From the NCBI RefSeq assembly GCF_025698545.1, contig NC_068570.1:60338690-60402689 (forward strand): a stretch of 64,000 nucleotides of DNA, in the 5' to 3' direction. Numbering within the stretch: position 1 is the first letter of the stretch; every line of letters starts with the position of its first letter. A program made the translations under genes and the position numbers. Below, in pieces: positions 37,952 through 50,110 of this stretch. This stretch comes from Gossypium raimondii. Taxonomy: Eukaryota > Streptophyta > Magnoliopsida > Malvales > Malvaceae. The notes under the pieces are model-generated. The model saw only the letters and a program-made list of their open reading frames with translations, was not told where the DNA came from and searched no databases.

Positions 37952-38999
37952 GTTGTAGCACGCTTGTGCTGGCTGTAATACCATCACATGTACTGTTTTT
38001 TGCAATAATGTAATACAATTGTTCTGTTGTCATGTTGTAGAAATTTTACCCTCTTCTTCCCTTATATTTTCGATTTTAATGTACAAATTCCAAGTTCGAT
38101 TACTTATCATCATTTCTGCCATTCAGATGGCTCTATAAAAAAATGAAAAACAAAGTAAAAGAGCTAAGAATTTATTAAGAATTTTTTTTGCTTTTGTTCC
38201 AGTGATCAAATTTTAAAGAAGCATAATGGAAATTTGAAATTTCACAGATGCTAGCTGGTGATCAGGGTGGAAATTAGATCATTGGGATATTGAAATGATC
38301 AAATGACTTTTATCTTCTGTTCTGCTTACTTGATGGTTAACCACTTGAATGTCAAATAATGCTCAAGAACCTATTATTTGCCTATGCTTTAGGGAATAAG
38401 AGGCATTTATTTTTAGTATATAAGTAGTAAAAACCTGTCATCCTTCTTTAGGTCTTGAAGGAGGCCTCTAGGCTTTATTATGTTGTTGGCACCTGTGTTC
38501 AAGTCTTAGATTTTATGCTTCCATTGGCATATTTCTGGTGAATCCCTTCTTCACCAGGCCAAGGTTCAGTTGTTAAGGAAGATATTAAATTACTGTTTAT
38601 CTCCCAACAGTCTTAGTTATCTGGGTTTCATTGTCTAGGGCCATTACAGTGACGATCGTACCGTTATCTTATGCTACCTAGGTACCTTTTTTTCTTCTTT
38701 TTGGTATCACCCTGAAGAATGATAGCATGCTGTGCCATCTGCCAACATTCTATTTTCTGAACATTTTAATATATATTTCTTTAATTGATTTTAGAAAGGA
38801 AATTTTTAACTCATGATAATTTTCTACTTATTTTGTCATCATTTACCTTGTTGGTACAGCTTCTCTTTTTCAACTAAAATTTTCTAGGCCAAATTTCTCG
38901 TCTCACCCATTTTTTTGGTATTATAGTTTATCTTGTTGAATTTTACATGGTTTAGGGTTTATGATAAACCATTTCATAAGAAATTACATGCTTTAATTT
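37952..38999. other. 3' flank of the small gene, no further gene seen
   Basis: The first 150 bases have the look of a 3' UTR, with a GTAATACAATTGTTCTG stretch and nearby AATAAT signals. The remainder is AT-rich with no exon that I can support. Confidence 0.45.
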
Positions 39000-40300
39000 A
39001 TACCCCTTTTTCATTTACATAAGCATATTACCACTTAAACACTTATCGTTTCAATGTATTTCATTAAGACTAAGCATGATATAATCCAATCATAAACTTG
39101 GCACAAGCCTAATTATCATCCACAACTCATGTTATAGTATCAACTCATAAATCACTTGAAATAACATAAGGTAAGTCATATACATGAACAACATTATTTG
39201 AAATCTTCAATTTCATGAGCGTAAACATACTTTCATTGAACATTACCTTTTCATTCATTGGCATAAATTCATGACATAAGTGATTTGAATACTTACCATT
39301 CTTTCCCTTTTTAGACCTGTTGAACCACTTAGAATAATATCAAATATACGGGAAAGCTCACACAAAGTGTGATAAACATATAGTCGTAGTTGACATGAAC
39401 TGTAAAATGAGTCTACTCAAACAAGTCGTTGGTTGAATGTAAGCTACACGATGCTGCCTACACAAGCTATCGAGTATCTGCAACTAATGTCGGACCTCAG
39501 TCATCGGTAGGAAATTTAAGACCAACATCCGAAACATGATAACCTGGGTTTGCTCACACAAGCTGTCGTTCGGAACGTAGCTACATTGTGCTCTTCACAC
39601 AAATTGTCGAGTATCCACAACACATGTCGGAACTCAGCAATCGGTAGGACATTTACGACCAGCACCCAAAATATGGTAACACTAATGACATATCATTTGT
39701 ATCCTATATATTTCTAAGGTTCAAACGAGGCTCGATAGTCATCGTACGTCGTTGAATTTCCATCGTTTCTTGACAAGATAAATTGCGTAATAACATATAT
39801 AGATTGATTCAATCACAATAGAATCATATACTAACATTTAATTTAATCAACATTATACGAAATTCAATTCATACGAACTTACTTGACTAAATTGTAAAAA
39901 TAACAAAGTATAGGGGCATTTTAATAATTTTGAATTCTATTTGATTTTTCACTCGGTCTTGATCATGCTAGCTTTCACCATGGCCGAACCTTAAAGCTTA
40001 AGAATGACTTCTTCTCCTTTTTCAATTCAGTGAAGAAGAAAATGTAAATGATGGTAAAACATTTTGGTTTTATTTAATTTAATTGACTAATTACTATTTT
40101 ACCCTTAAAAACTCAACCAAATTTCACCAAATGCCAAATCATGTTCATCCACTATCCTCTAAACTGGTTGAATTACTACTTTAGGCCCTCATTTCATGCA
40201 TTTATATTCATTAGATACAAATAATGTTATGACCATTAAATTTTATCTTTACAATTTAGTCTTTTTTAATTAATTAACTATCAAAACATTAAAAACTTTC
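39000..40300 (-). mobile_element. Gypsy-type LTR-like fragment, minus strand
   Basis: The reverse complement is homologous to 10600-10920 and neighbouring parts of the element at 9.4-12.5 kb: the CGAGCCTCGTTTGAACCTTAG phrase, then GGATACAAATGATATGTCATTA, then the GTCCTACCGATTGCTGAG block. Here the block of about 110 bases is present twice in tandem (39410-39540 and 39540-39690). No coding frame was found, and the ends are approximate. AT-rich sequence follows to 40470. Confidence 0.6.
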
Positions 40301-40479
40301 AACGAAATTTTAATATGACCTTTATAATATTTATAATATTCTGACTTACTTTTTAACTATTTATATATTTGATATAGTAAATAGTATTATTTTAAAAATA
40401 AATATATTCAGACATTGAGAATATTAAAAATAAGTATATTAAATAAAAATTTAAAAGCTAAACAACTCAATTATCACTT

Positions 40480-40745
40480 TATTAAATGAGTGTATTAAAT
40501 AGCTAGTTACCGTTGGCAGGAGAAGAGCCCCTCTGCCCGTTTTCATCAGTCTTTTCAAATCCCCTTCCTTTCCCATCGTTGGAAATTTAAATCCTCTCTC
40601 CTTCACTTTCCCAATTCTTCACTATTTCTTTCTCTTCAAATTTTTCCTCTCTCATCCGTTTTCTTCTCTTTCTTCTCAATCGTTTCTGTTTTTTTTTCTG
40701 ATATGGAAATCACTTGCTTCATCCATAGATTTTGGGTTTTCAGTC
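40480..40745 (+). repeat. Promoter-plus-leader module related to 58990-59400
   Basis: TTAAATGAGTGTATTAAATAG followed by GTTACCGTTG and CTGCCCGTTTTC occurs here and at 59000-59100. CT-rich sequence follows in both. The leader end is diverged here (CTTCATCCATAG and GGGTTTTCAGTCCTAGG). A plus-strand frame at 40703-41008 overlaps it, but nothing in it is recognisable. Confidence 0.6.
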
Positions 40746-40985
40746 CTAGGAAATATTGTTTCGGTTCGTCTTTTCAAATCTATGGATGTCTTTGTGGTTG
40801 TTCTTGTTGGATGCTTTGGGAAAGAAAGAAACTCTGGCTCTGCAAGATTTCACCAGCAATGGCCTCTCTTTTGCAGTCAATCTCTATTACATTGATTCTT
40901 ATCCCAAATAGACACGCTATTCCCTTCATCGTATTGCACGGTAATGTTCTTATCCCAATATCTTTTCTTTTCAATTTTAATGTTC

Positions 40986-42028
40986 ATATGCACTCTCCCA
41001 TGGCTTAAATTAATTATTTATTGCCCTAAAACTTGAGATAAATGGGGATTAGATGCCAGTTTAACCTGATACCCATATTTCTTTTATGGACATAATGCGT
41101 AAAGTTCAACTAAGACCACATAACTTCATTTCTGGTGAAATTGTTTAAGCAGTTGTGCCTTTGTATAAATTGTTAAAATTCTGTTAAATGTACGGGTTAA
41201 ACATGGTTCTACTTATCAGGGAATTCGTTTGACAATAGGGTTATGCTGATAACGCTTTCTGCATAAGATGGTGACTAGTCTAGCAGTCTGTGGAATCGAC
41301 CAAACTGAATAAAGTAAATTAAAAATAATCATCATGTGTTTCTTTAATTTTCATTTTTCTTGAAGTATTCGTGTTCAACACATTCCCGGCCGTGGGTATA
41401 GCATATGACCCTCCAAATACATGAAAAAGTTATGTTACTCGGACTTGGGTGTAAGTGTTGGACATAGGCATCTGACTTGAGTATTTTCAGTTTTTTCTAG
41501 GATTGCATGTATTTGGAGGACTCTTGGAGGACCATATCTCGATGCCCATGTCCGAGCATGTGTTGGAAATGAATTCAGACACAGTAGTTATTTAGGCAAA
41601 ATGAAGAGTTGGGTTAAAATATAGTGAAAAACTTACCAAAAAAAAGTCAAACATACCCATATAAGATGCGTGCCTCTACTCACACCCACTTGAGTCCAAG
41701 TAACATGTACTGAGTGTTGGTGCACTCATATGGTCCTCTGACTGTTTTTTTCACTCCAAACTATCAAACTGGATGAATTCTAAAGTTTGTTAGTCAGATG
41801 TTTCAACTCAGTTTTGCCCTTTGATTTTTATTTGATCAATAGGGACTATGCCTAACAAGAAATTCGGAGGAACCTTCACATATTGTTTCCATGTTCGACT
41901 ACTTATGGTCTAAAACTATTGCTACAATATTGTGGCCATTGCATGTCTTACCAACAAAGTTTGTCTACAAAAAAATCCACTCTGCTATTGGGATACAAAA
42001 GGTTTGATATATTAGCTACATAAACTTA
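40986..42028 (+). repeat. Direct repeat, copy 1
   Basis: This is collinear with 44279-45176 over about 1 kb. Shared phrases include GCACTCTCCCATGGCTTAAA, AACTTGAGATAAATGGGGAT and TGGTGCACTCATATGGTCCT. Copy 1 has about 125 extra bases near 41835-41960 that copy 2 lacks. It is non-coding. Confidence 0.9.
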
Positions 42029-42468
42029 TTGAAAAATTTTCTTCCAGCTTCTGAGTGAACTCTATTTATCAATCAATAAAACCTGCATGTATTGTCTATG
42101 TTTCGCCTACTCTTTCATTTTTCTTTTCTTGAAGTACTTGGGTCTGACACTTGTGTTTGACATATCACTGGACATTGTTTGGGGATATTAGCCGAGCCTT
42201 CAAATATATGGAAAAGCATACGCAAAATTAAACATATCAGTGTTGCTTACATACCCGTATTTGACACTCACACCTGTGTCCAATAACGTAGTGTATTGCA
42301 ATTGAAAAATAAGAAACCTTACAAAGGAGAAAAAGAAGAGGAACCCGTATTATTATTTTTCCTTTTATGTGCAAAGATCCTTGTTGGAATGTTCCTTTTA
42401 TTTTTCTTTGTTCGGCATTTCTAGTATTTCTGTTCTGGGTTTATTGATTATTTTCTATCATCCTCTAG

Positions 42469-42688
42469 ACTGCCAAAAGCGGAGGTGGAAGTTTGCCAAT
42501 GCATATTGAAAAGTTTTATGAGGTTAGATGCTAATATGTTTTTAGTTTTCAAATGAAAAGGTTCCTAGTCGATTTATCTCTTATTTTATGATGGCTCGTA
42601 TGTGCAGACAATTGGTCTGGAAGTGCAGAATGGATATGGTTTAATAGAAACATCACCTTGCGTTGCTGGTCGACAACCTTATTATAAT
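42469..42688 (+). pseudogene. Acyl-ACP synthetase (AAE15/AAE16-like) two-exon fragment
   Basis: Two intact exons with correct splice signals are 42469-42522 and 42608-42688. They encode TAKSGGGSLPMHIEKFYE and TIGLEVQNGYGLIETSP followed by CVAGRQPYYN. This is the core of the ANL adenylating family, where GYGxTETSP contacts the acyl-adenylate, and it is closest to plastid long-chain acyl-ACP ligases AAE15/16. The threonine usual before ETSP is isoleucine here. No other exon of the gene, which should span over 600 residues, is present on either side. Repeat sequence flanks both ends, so this is a captured fragment. Confidence 0.85.
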
Positions 42689-43224
42689 GTAAGACAGCTG
42701 TAGGTCTTTCTATTATAATATTCAACTGAAACTATTCTCTTTCTTCCATGCTACCCCTGATAGAACATGTGATTTCTCCTAAGCAATGTGAATAAATTCT
42801 TAAAAAGAGAACTAATAGTTATATATCCGTTATCTCTGTTGCTCCTGCTCTTATTTTTTCTTGTAGTACACGCGTCTGACGCTTAGACAGACTTGGATAC
42901 AGGGATATGTCCCTACAAAAACATTCCAATGCATGGAAAAGCTTAAAAAAATTGAACACACGTACATTGGATACATATCCGTATATAAGGCTTGCACCTG
43001 ACTCCAAGTAACTAGCTAGAAATCTACTTTTTTAAATACAGGATATTGGGGAAAAATGTGTTTGAGATCAATTGAAAAGTAAACATGTTATGCTGGTACT
43101 ATCTTTTCTTGCTAAGTTCCTTAATTGGATCAAAGGAAAGGATCTATGTATGTGCTTTGGTATTAAAGTGAGTTTAAGAGAGTTTTCGTAAGCAGTTAAT
43201 AAAATGTATAGAAAAAATAAAACA

Positions 43225-43560
43225 TAAATGGGGATTTTGGTTTTCAGGTTTACAATTCACTGTTTCGCTCTGTGTTTGAAATCTATTGATATGGGTCTGT
43301 CTGTTTCTTTTTGGTTGCTTTTTCGGAGGCTGATTTCAGGTATGAATCTTTACTTGGGTTTGGTTTTTCATTTCTTTGCCTTTGTCTTTGTTTTTGTTTT
43401 TGTCTTTTGCCTTTTCATTTCTATTTTATGGTTTTTGGTTTTCAGGTTTAGACATCACTGTTTCGTTTCTTGTTTCAAATCTATTGATCTCGATCTGTTT
43501 GTTCTTTTTGTTTGTTTCCTGTGTCCTTTTTCGAGGTACAAATCCTAAGTTTTCTCCTCT
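43225..43560 (+). repeat. Leader donor and tandem GGTTTTCAGGTTTA units
   Basis: Two units about 200 bases apart begin GGTTTTCAGGTTTA (43244 and 43437) and continue with CACTGTTTCG and AAATCTATTGAT. Between them lies a leader-like donor, GGCTGATTTCAG|GTATGAATC (near 43338). Confidence 0.75.
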
Positions 43561-44278
43561 GTTTCTGTTTTTTATGATTTATGCAATCCCCCTAACTATG
43601 TTTTTTTTATGGGAACATCTCTGTTTTTTAGTTTTTGATACATGCTTTTCACTTGAATTTATTTGAGTTTTTTTTTCCTTCTCTTTGCCAAATCCGAGTA
43701 AGGTTATCAAGCTTGAGTTCAACTTGACAATGACTGAATTGATTTGAGTTTTACTTGTAGCCGAATCCAAGTGACTTATGCGCACATGTATCTGGTTTTT
43801 ACCCCTAGTATTGATGTTCATTTTTTAGATACGAGAGTTACACATTTTAATTTTAGATTAATTCTAGATGGTTGAGCCATGCATGATTAGTTGATTAAAG
43901 ATTTTACTTACTCCGATGAATCAAAATAACTTTCTTTTGTGATAAATGTTCTCTTTCTCATTCTGTATGTTGGATTGATCTTCATGTTTAAATTATCCAA
44001 ATTAAATGCTAATTATACTGCTATGACAGATCTCTGGTTAAACTTATTGTGAAGGAAACTTTTGATTCTAAATGCTGCTTTTAAAATATTTTTGGATTAC
44101 CTTGCAGTGGAATTCAAAAGCGGATATCTTCAAGCCCCAATGCTATTAAATTAATAGTATTTTCATTCATAAGGGTCAGCTTGGCATACACGGAGTTGAA
44201 GAGAATTTATGAGGTGATGGCAATTTTTGTGAAACTAAAGTTGAATTCTGCAGATTCCTTGTTAATGCTTTATGTTGT

Positions 44279-45176
44279 TATGCACTCTCCCATGGCTTAA
44301 ATTCATTCTTTAATGCCCTAAAACTTGAGATAAATGGGGATTTTAGATGCCAGTTTAACGTGATACCCATATTTCTTTTATGGATATAATGCCTAAAGTT
44401 CAACTAAGACCAGATACTTCATTTCTAGTGAAATTGTTTAAGCAATTGTGCCTTTGTATAAATTGTTAAAATTCTGTTAAATGTACATTCAAGGTTAAAC
44501 ATGGTTCTGCTTATCAGGGAATTCATTTGACAATAGGGTTATGCTGATAATGCTTTCTGCAGAATATGGTGACTATTCTGCAGAATAGGGTTTGACAATA
44601 GGGTTATGTGGAATTGACCATACTGAATAAAGCAAATTAAAAACTATCATCCTGTGTTGCTTTAATTTTCATTTTTCTTAAAGTATCCATGTTCAACACA
44701 TTCCCGGACGTGGCATATGACCCTCCAAATACATGAAAGGTTATGTTACTTGGACTTCGGTGTAAGTATTGGACATAGGCATCTGACCTGAGTATTTTCA
44801 GTTTTTTCTAGGATCGCATGTATTTGGAGGACTTTTGGAGGACTATATCTCGATGCCCATGTCTTTGCATGTGTTGGAGATGAATTCAGACACAATAGTT
44901 ATTTAGGCAAAATGAAGAGTTGGGTTAATATAGAGAAAAACTTACCAAAAAAAAATCAAACATACCCATATAAGATGCGTGCGTGTCACATGTACCGAGT
45001 GTTGGTGCACTCATATGGTCCTCTGACTGCCTTTTTCGCTCCAAACTATCAAACTGCATGAATTCTAATGTTCGTTAGTCAGTTGTTTCAACTCAGTTTT
45101 GCCGTTTGATTTTTATTTGATCACAAAAAAATCCACTCCGCTATTGGGTTAGAAAAGGTTTGATCTATTATCTACC
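44279..45176 (+). repeat. Direct repeat, copy 2
   Basis: Second copy of 40986-42028, in the same orientation and somewhat diverged, with a local duplication of GACAATAGGGTTATG near 44530-44610 and one internal deletion relative to copy 1. It ends just before the next leader module. Confidence 0.9.
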
Positions 45177-45194
45177 TAAACCCTAAACGTTCCT

Positions 45195-45400
45195 TTCTCC
45201 TTTCTTAACTACTGTTTTTTCCATTCTTTTCAAATACTTTCCTTCTGTCCTGTTTTCTTTCTCCCAGCCTCCTTTCTTGTCCTTTCTTTCTTCACACACA
45301 CAAATACGGTACATTAGGTAGAGAAACCCTAAGTTTTGTTTATCGTTTCTGTTATTTGTGATTTTTGAAATCCCCTAATTCATTGGAGATTCATTTCATG
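45195..45400 (+). repeat. Leader module with altered donor
   Basis: CT-rich sequence leads to GAGAAACCCTAAGTTTTG and TTGGAGATTCATTTC, where ATGAATGAATATG stands in place of the usual AGGTATGAATATG, so the donor is lost. The following 250 bases match 60400-60500. Confidence 0.7.
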
Positions 45401-46782
45401 AATGAATATGTATTTAACTTTGTTTCTTTCCTTTTCATCTCTGTTTTTAGTTTCAAATATATGCTTCTTTCTACTAATCTTTTCAGTGGACTTTTGCCAG
45501 GGTTTCCTGTTTTCTTATTCAAAGAGTCACTGTTACGTTCCGTTGAAATTATGGATCTCGGTGTGGTACTTTTTGGTTCTTTATCTTGTACTATATGTTC
45601 TTTTTTTTTCTTCAATTTGTTTGTTTCCGTCTACTTTATATTTCCTTTTATTTTTTTCTTCGCTAAATACTGTTTCGGTTTCTCTTTTAGGGCTTCTGTT
45701 TTGGCGTTTGGGCCTGTGCCCTCCTTAGTTTATGGCCTTTTGGGCTTTTATCCCGCTTGGAGGCTGTCTGACCCTATTTGCAAATGCACAGTAAGTTGCT
45801 TCTATTGTGAAAGTCTCTAAATCTGTGTTCTCTTTTTGCATACTGGTTTGTGATCCATCTTTTTGCTCGGGCCACGGATTTGGTTTTGTTTTCATTTTTT
45901 TAGTGTTTTGGGTTGGGTTGTTTTGGAATACGTTTGAGCTGTTTTTATGTCCAGTTTTCTTTTGATAGTATTTAATTTTAAAAAGATTAGTAAATATTTT
46001 TGAACATAACTGTTTAATTTTGAAGCAATTGTTTTAAAATTGAATAAGTTTAAAATATTAAATTTTAAGGTTTTTACTTCTCTCTGTTAATTTGTCCAAA
46101 ACAGTAGTAGTGATTTAAAGAAGGTTTTAATTACCATAAATGTTACCGTTGCATTATTCGTAATCTAAACCTGCTTTTATGTTATTTGGACATCATGCTT
46201 TGGATTTTTCTGTTTAGTTGTAAAGAATTTTTTATCCGGTACAGATTTTTAACCGGCCTGCTGTAGTTAATTTTCTTTCTTATTCTGCTCCGACTTTATT
46301 CCTGTCATATAGTGCCTGAATAGCTTCTTCAGTAGTTGCTTTTTTTTGTCTGGATAATAGTTAGATAGAAGTATAATTTGTTCGAACTTTCTTATTGCGG
46401 CAATAGGACGACATTTTCGGAAATTAATTAACTATCCGAAAAAACAGGCCAGGTTTTTTTATGTTTTTAATTTTTGAGTTCGGTGTTTTGATGTTTAGAA
46501 ATTGCTGTTTTGCTATGTGTTATTATTGAGGTGGCCTGTGACTTACTTTGTTGTTTTATGCTGTTTATTTCATTCTGTTATTTTCTAAATAAGAGGACCT
46601 AAATTAAAAAAAAAGGTGTCTAAAAAAATGACAGATACATCAACAAATAATATATGAAAAGAAAACATTTCTTTTAATTATTCTTCTGGAGCAATTTACA
46701 TAATATATATAATTATTTCAATAGTTTTCCACTCTTTATAGAAATGCGAATTACCCACTAAACGATCAAAACCGGCGTATAG

Positions 46783-47040
46783 GATTCCAGACTGGGACAT
46801 TCTGTTTCTTAGTTTTCTCAAAAATTCTGCAGTTTTAAAAAATAATAATAATATTGGGATGCTTGTTAATATTGATAGTAATTGAAGAATTGGAGAATTT
46901 CAACCGATTTGCTAATTGCGAAGGTTTTTTTCGATTTGGGTTCATATACGGTGGAGGTTGTCAAGATTGTGTATGCATATATGTTTTCTTTTTCATACTG
47001 CTAGGTGCTTGCATTCATTAGTAAGGATTGGGTATATTTT
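46783..47040 (+). repeat. Third copy of the intron-like segment of the 33-37 kb repeats
   Basis: Homologous to 34010-34265 and 36430-36685, sharing GACATTCTGTTTCTTAGTTTTC and AGAATTTCAACCGATTTGC, with several small indels. Confidence 0.88.
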
Positions 47041-47070
47041 CTTTAAAATATATGATTATTCTTAACAGAA

Positions 47071-47503
47071 CTTTGGATATGTGGTAAATATTTTCGTTTT
47101 AGGGAGTAAATTCTGGTACAGAAATTCCATAGTAGTCTAACATCATCTATGTATTCAATTGAATGTGTTTTCCGTCTTTTAAGGATTCAGAAAGTGATTT
47201 GTTTGTAATTTATGCTTTTGGTTGGTTTAAAATAGTTTAACTATTTTAATGTGACAGTCCAGATAGCCTAATGGTCTCGTGTATAAAACTTTGGATATGT
47301 GGTAAATATTTTCGTTTTAGGGAGTAAATTCTGGTACAGAAATTCCATAGTAGTCTAACATCATCTATGTATTCAATTGAATGTGTTTTCCGTCTTTTAA
47401 GGATTCAGAAAGTGATTTGTTTGTAATTTATGCTTTTGGTTGGTTTAAAATTAACTGTTTTAATGTGACAGTCCAGATAGCCTAATGGTCTCGTGTATAA
47501 AAA
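47071..47503 (+). repeat. 218-bp tandem duplication
   Basis: CTTTGGATATGTGGTAAATA starts at 47071 and again at 47289. The two units are almost identical, and the second lacks a few bases near its end (AAAATAGTTTAACTATTTT becomes AAAATTAACTGTTTT). Related single copies are at 49110-49235 and 58440-58625. Confidence 0.93.
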
Positions 47504-47594
47504 ACTGCTTTCTAGTCTGATGTGCTGCAAAAGAAAAATCTCTGATTGGCTGGATTATAAGTACTGTGAAACCAGTCAACCATCAGTAAATCGG

Positions 47595-48866
47595 CCCATA
47601 TGAATGACTTTAATTAAATAATTCCCTGTGAAACTCTACAATAATTAGTTTAATCGATCTGTCCTTGGGATATGTAGTACTCTTTCTGTCCATATATAAC
47701 TGTTTTTGGTTAGTATCTTTCTTGCCCTGTTTTTAGTTAGAGTGTTTGTGTGTGTGAGATAGTAACTAACAAATTGAGCCCACTTTCCTTTTTAAGCCAT
47801 TGGCTAATGACTTCGGTTTATATCGTATTAGTTTGCATGAATTTAATTCTCTGAATAACCTTCTTGTGGTGTCTTGGGTTTAAATCAAAATTTTCCGAAT
47901 TATTAATGGTTGATGTGGAAATTTGATTAGGACAATGTGAAAAAGTGATGCTTTAATTTTCTGAACTGTCAAGATATAGGTATGTTAGGGGAAGCCTACT
48001 CTCTGTTTACTGGTTAGTTCTATCTCGAGTGTTATATGAGGTTGATATCTTTAATCTACAGTTTATATATATTTAAGGTCAGGGAATAGCTGTTTCCAAT
48101 TACTTGAACACTTGGCTGTTTTCATTTAATCTACAGTTAATATATATTTAGGGCCACTTTCCTTATACAATTGTTGTTTGATTTTCTTTTTTAAAGGAAA
48201 AATACAGTTTGTATGGCGTTGTTGTTTTTCAAATAGAATAGAAAGTAAGAGACTTTGGGATCAATTAACGTCAATTTTAACTAGAAGAACATGGTCTTAT
48301 TTGGAGTGAAAATTCTTGCATTTTATCTGGTGCTAAGGTGGTGCATATTAGTCGTTGGTTTTCTTTTCACACTGCTAGGTGCTTTCACTCATCAGTAAGG
48401 ATCGGGTTAGGTTTTCTTTAAAATAGTTGAGTGGAGGTCATCGACGAACTTAGTTGGAACTGTTTGTGTGCTGGTGCTTATATGATTTGGAATTGGATTT
48501 TGATTGAAATATTCGGGTAATATCTAAATGCTTGGCCTGGATGGAATTAGGGATGCAATTTAACTGAAAATGTTGTTTTATATTACAAAGTAGTTACAAG
48601 TGTTTATTGTGTTGCATTAGAAGATGTTAACTAGGTGTTGTTTTCTTTCTTATGAAGAACGCAGTATATTTGCCTTTTTTGATCTTACAATGAGAGTTTT
48701 CTTTCAAAGTTTCATATTTGAATCGTATTACTGATTTATTTTTCAAAAAATCCAAATTACTCATCTTTCGCTTTGGTATTGTTAATTATGTAGAAAACGA
48801 AGGTTTCTCTTTTGTGGACGTTGGCCATTCATATCAACCCAAGGTATCTCTCTACAATCTAATGGT
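47595..48866 (+). repeat. Right arm of the 1.3-kb inverted repeat
   Basis: Mirror copy of 30592-31867. Homology to the third copy (25790-26090) extends leftward to about 47506. The loop between the arms is about 15.7 kb. Confidence 0.9.
48719..48843 (+). pseudogene. Unknown exon-like segment, right copy
   Basis: Open frame with the same FRFGIVNYVENEGFSFVD and VGHSYQPK block as 30615-30740, ending at CCCAAG|GTATCTC. A few residues differ from the left copy. The downstream segment 48860-49240, with a hydrophobic frame, is repeated at 58190-58560 without this exon. Confidence 0.5.
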
Positions 48867-49240
48867 TAACAATGGAAGTTTAATAAAACCGTGGGTTTTT
48901 AGCTGCTTCCATGCAATTTTCTTCTTCATATCTGGAAAATATTACTATCTAATTCAGAAGTACTTCTGGGTAAGTCTTTATTTCTCAATTTTCTACCTTA
49001 ACTATTGATTAAATCATTCATCTTACATTCTTTTCCTATTTAGATGCATACATATATTTTAATGAATTTGGGTCTCCCTGGTATTCTAGGTGATAGTTTA
49101 TTCTTAATAGAACTTTGGATATGTGATAAATATTTTCGTTTTGGGGAGTAAATTTTGGTACATAAATTTGCATATTAGTCCAACATTATCTATGTATTCA
49201 ATTGAATGTGTTTTTCGTCTTTTAAGGATGTTGCTTATGG
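48860..49240 (+). repeat. Direct repeat of 58190-58560
   Basis: GGTTAACAATGGAAGTT, TTTTTAGCTGCTTCCATGC and ATCTAATTCAGAAGTACTT are shared, running into the TTTGGATATGTG unit in both copies. They are a few percent diverged. The frame it contains is hydrophobic and not recognisable. Confidence 0.9.
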
Positions 49241-49744
49241 ACTCCTTGACGAAGATATCTTTCAATCGCTGCTGCATTAGAGGTGGAGATTTGATTATTG
49301 TATATGAGAGGCATGATACTATGAAAGTTGTTAAAATTGTGCGACAATTCGGTTCTTCAAAATCGTTTGGGTGTATTTAAAGCTGTTAAAGCTGCATTAT
49401 ATTTGTTAAGGAATAAGAAAACACTAAGTAAATCATACCGAGTTTTTAAAACATAGGCTTTTCTTCTTTTTTCCACGCCCTGCTTCTTTCTCGTTGAAGA
49501 TTGGGGACTTTTGCGCTCGCAATAAAGCTAGGTCCTGATCGAGCAAGTAGTCCTATCTATCCACCTCTCCAAAAACAATATATTGACCACATCTGCTGGC
49601 ATGTGATGTTTGGACATAGAATCGAGTCCTTGTAAATGGGCAGAGCTGGGTATTAATAAGCACTGAATTTATTTTACAACGTTTTAATAAGCACTAAATT
49701 TATTTTACAACGATTTAGTAAGCACTGAATTTAATTCATTCTTA

Positions 49745-50110
49745 TTCTGCACCAGGGATATCCCCATGATATCCCGCACCGGGATAAGCTATTCCAAGAT
49801 TTTTCTTGTCGTATTTCATCCGGTTCAGTATTTTTAGTGTCCGGTTTGGCTGTTCTGGCAGCCGGTTCAGATTTTTAACCTGTCTGGACCGGGTTACCTG
49901 ACATAGATATTCCAAGCAGGGATATCCCATTCCAGGGTTATCCCGACTTCGGTTATCCTATTCTAGGGGCATCCCGGCTTGGGATATTCTATTGTACGGA
50001 TATCCCTCCTTGGGATCTAGGGGTTTGAGGCTTGGGGCCTGGGTTTTGGGTTGGGCTGGTGTTTTTGGACTTTTGTTTCAGTGTTTGGGGCTTTGGATCT
50101 CCTAGGTTTT
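49745..50110 (+). repeat. GGATATCC minisatellite cluster 5 with G/T-rich tail
   Basis: Repeated GATATCCC motifs surround a companion block with GTCCGGTTTGGCTG, GCCGGTTCAGATTTTTA and GACCGGGTTACCTGAC. A G/T-rich tail follows (GGGGTTTGAGGCTTGGGGCC, GGGTTTTGGGTTGGG). The leader-like CT-rich sequence and a weak leader follow at about 50390-50500. Confidence 0.85.

Noticed and set aside
43228-43666. Phe/Leu-rich plus-strand frames as a transmembrane protein
   Set aside because: Same artefact of T-rich repeat sequence. The tandem GGTTTTCAGGTTTA units explain the structure.
45365-45820. 151-residue hydrophobic frame after a leader module
   Set aside because: It is the longest frame of its kind, but it overlaps intron-like sequence whose relatives at 60.4 and 20.0 kb have stops. 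Composition is T-driven.
49123-49380. Frame starting MINIFVLGSKF as a gene
   Set aside because: It spans the dispersed TTTGGATATGTG unit and loses its frame in the 47- and 58-kb copies.
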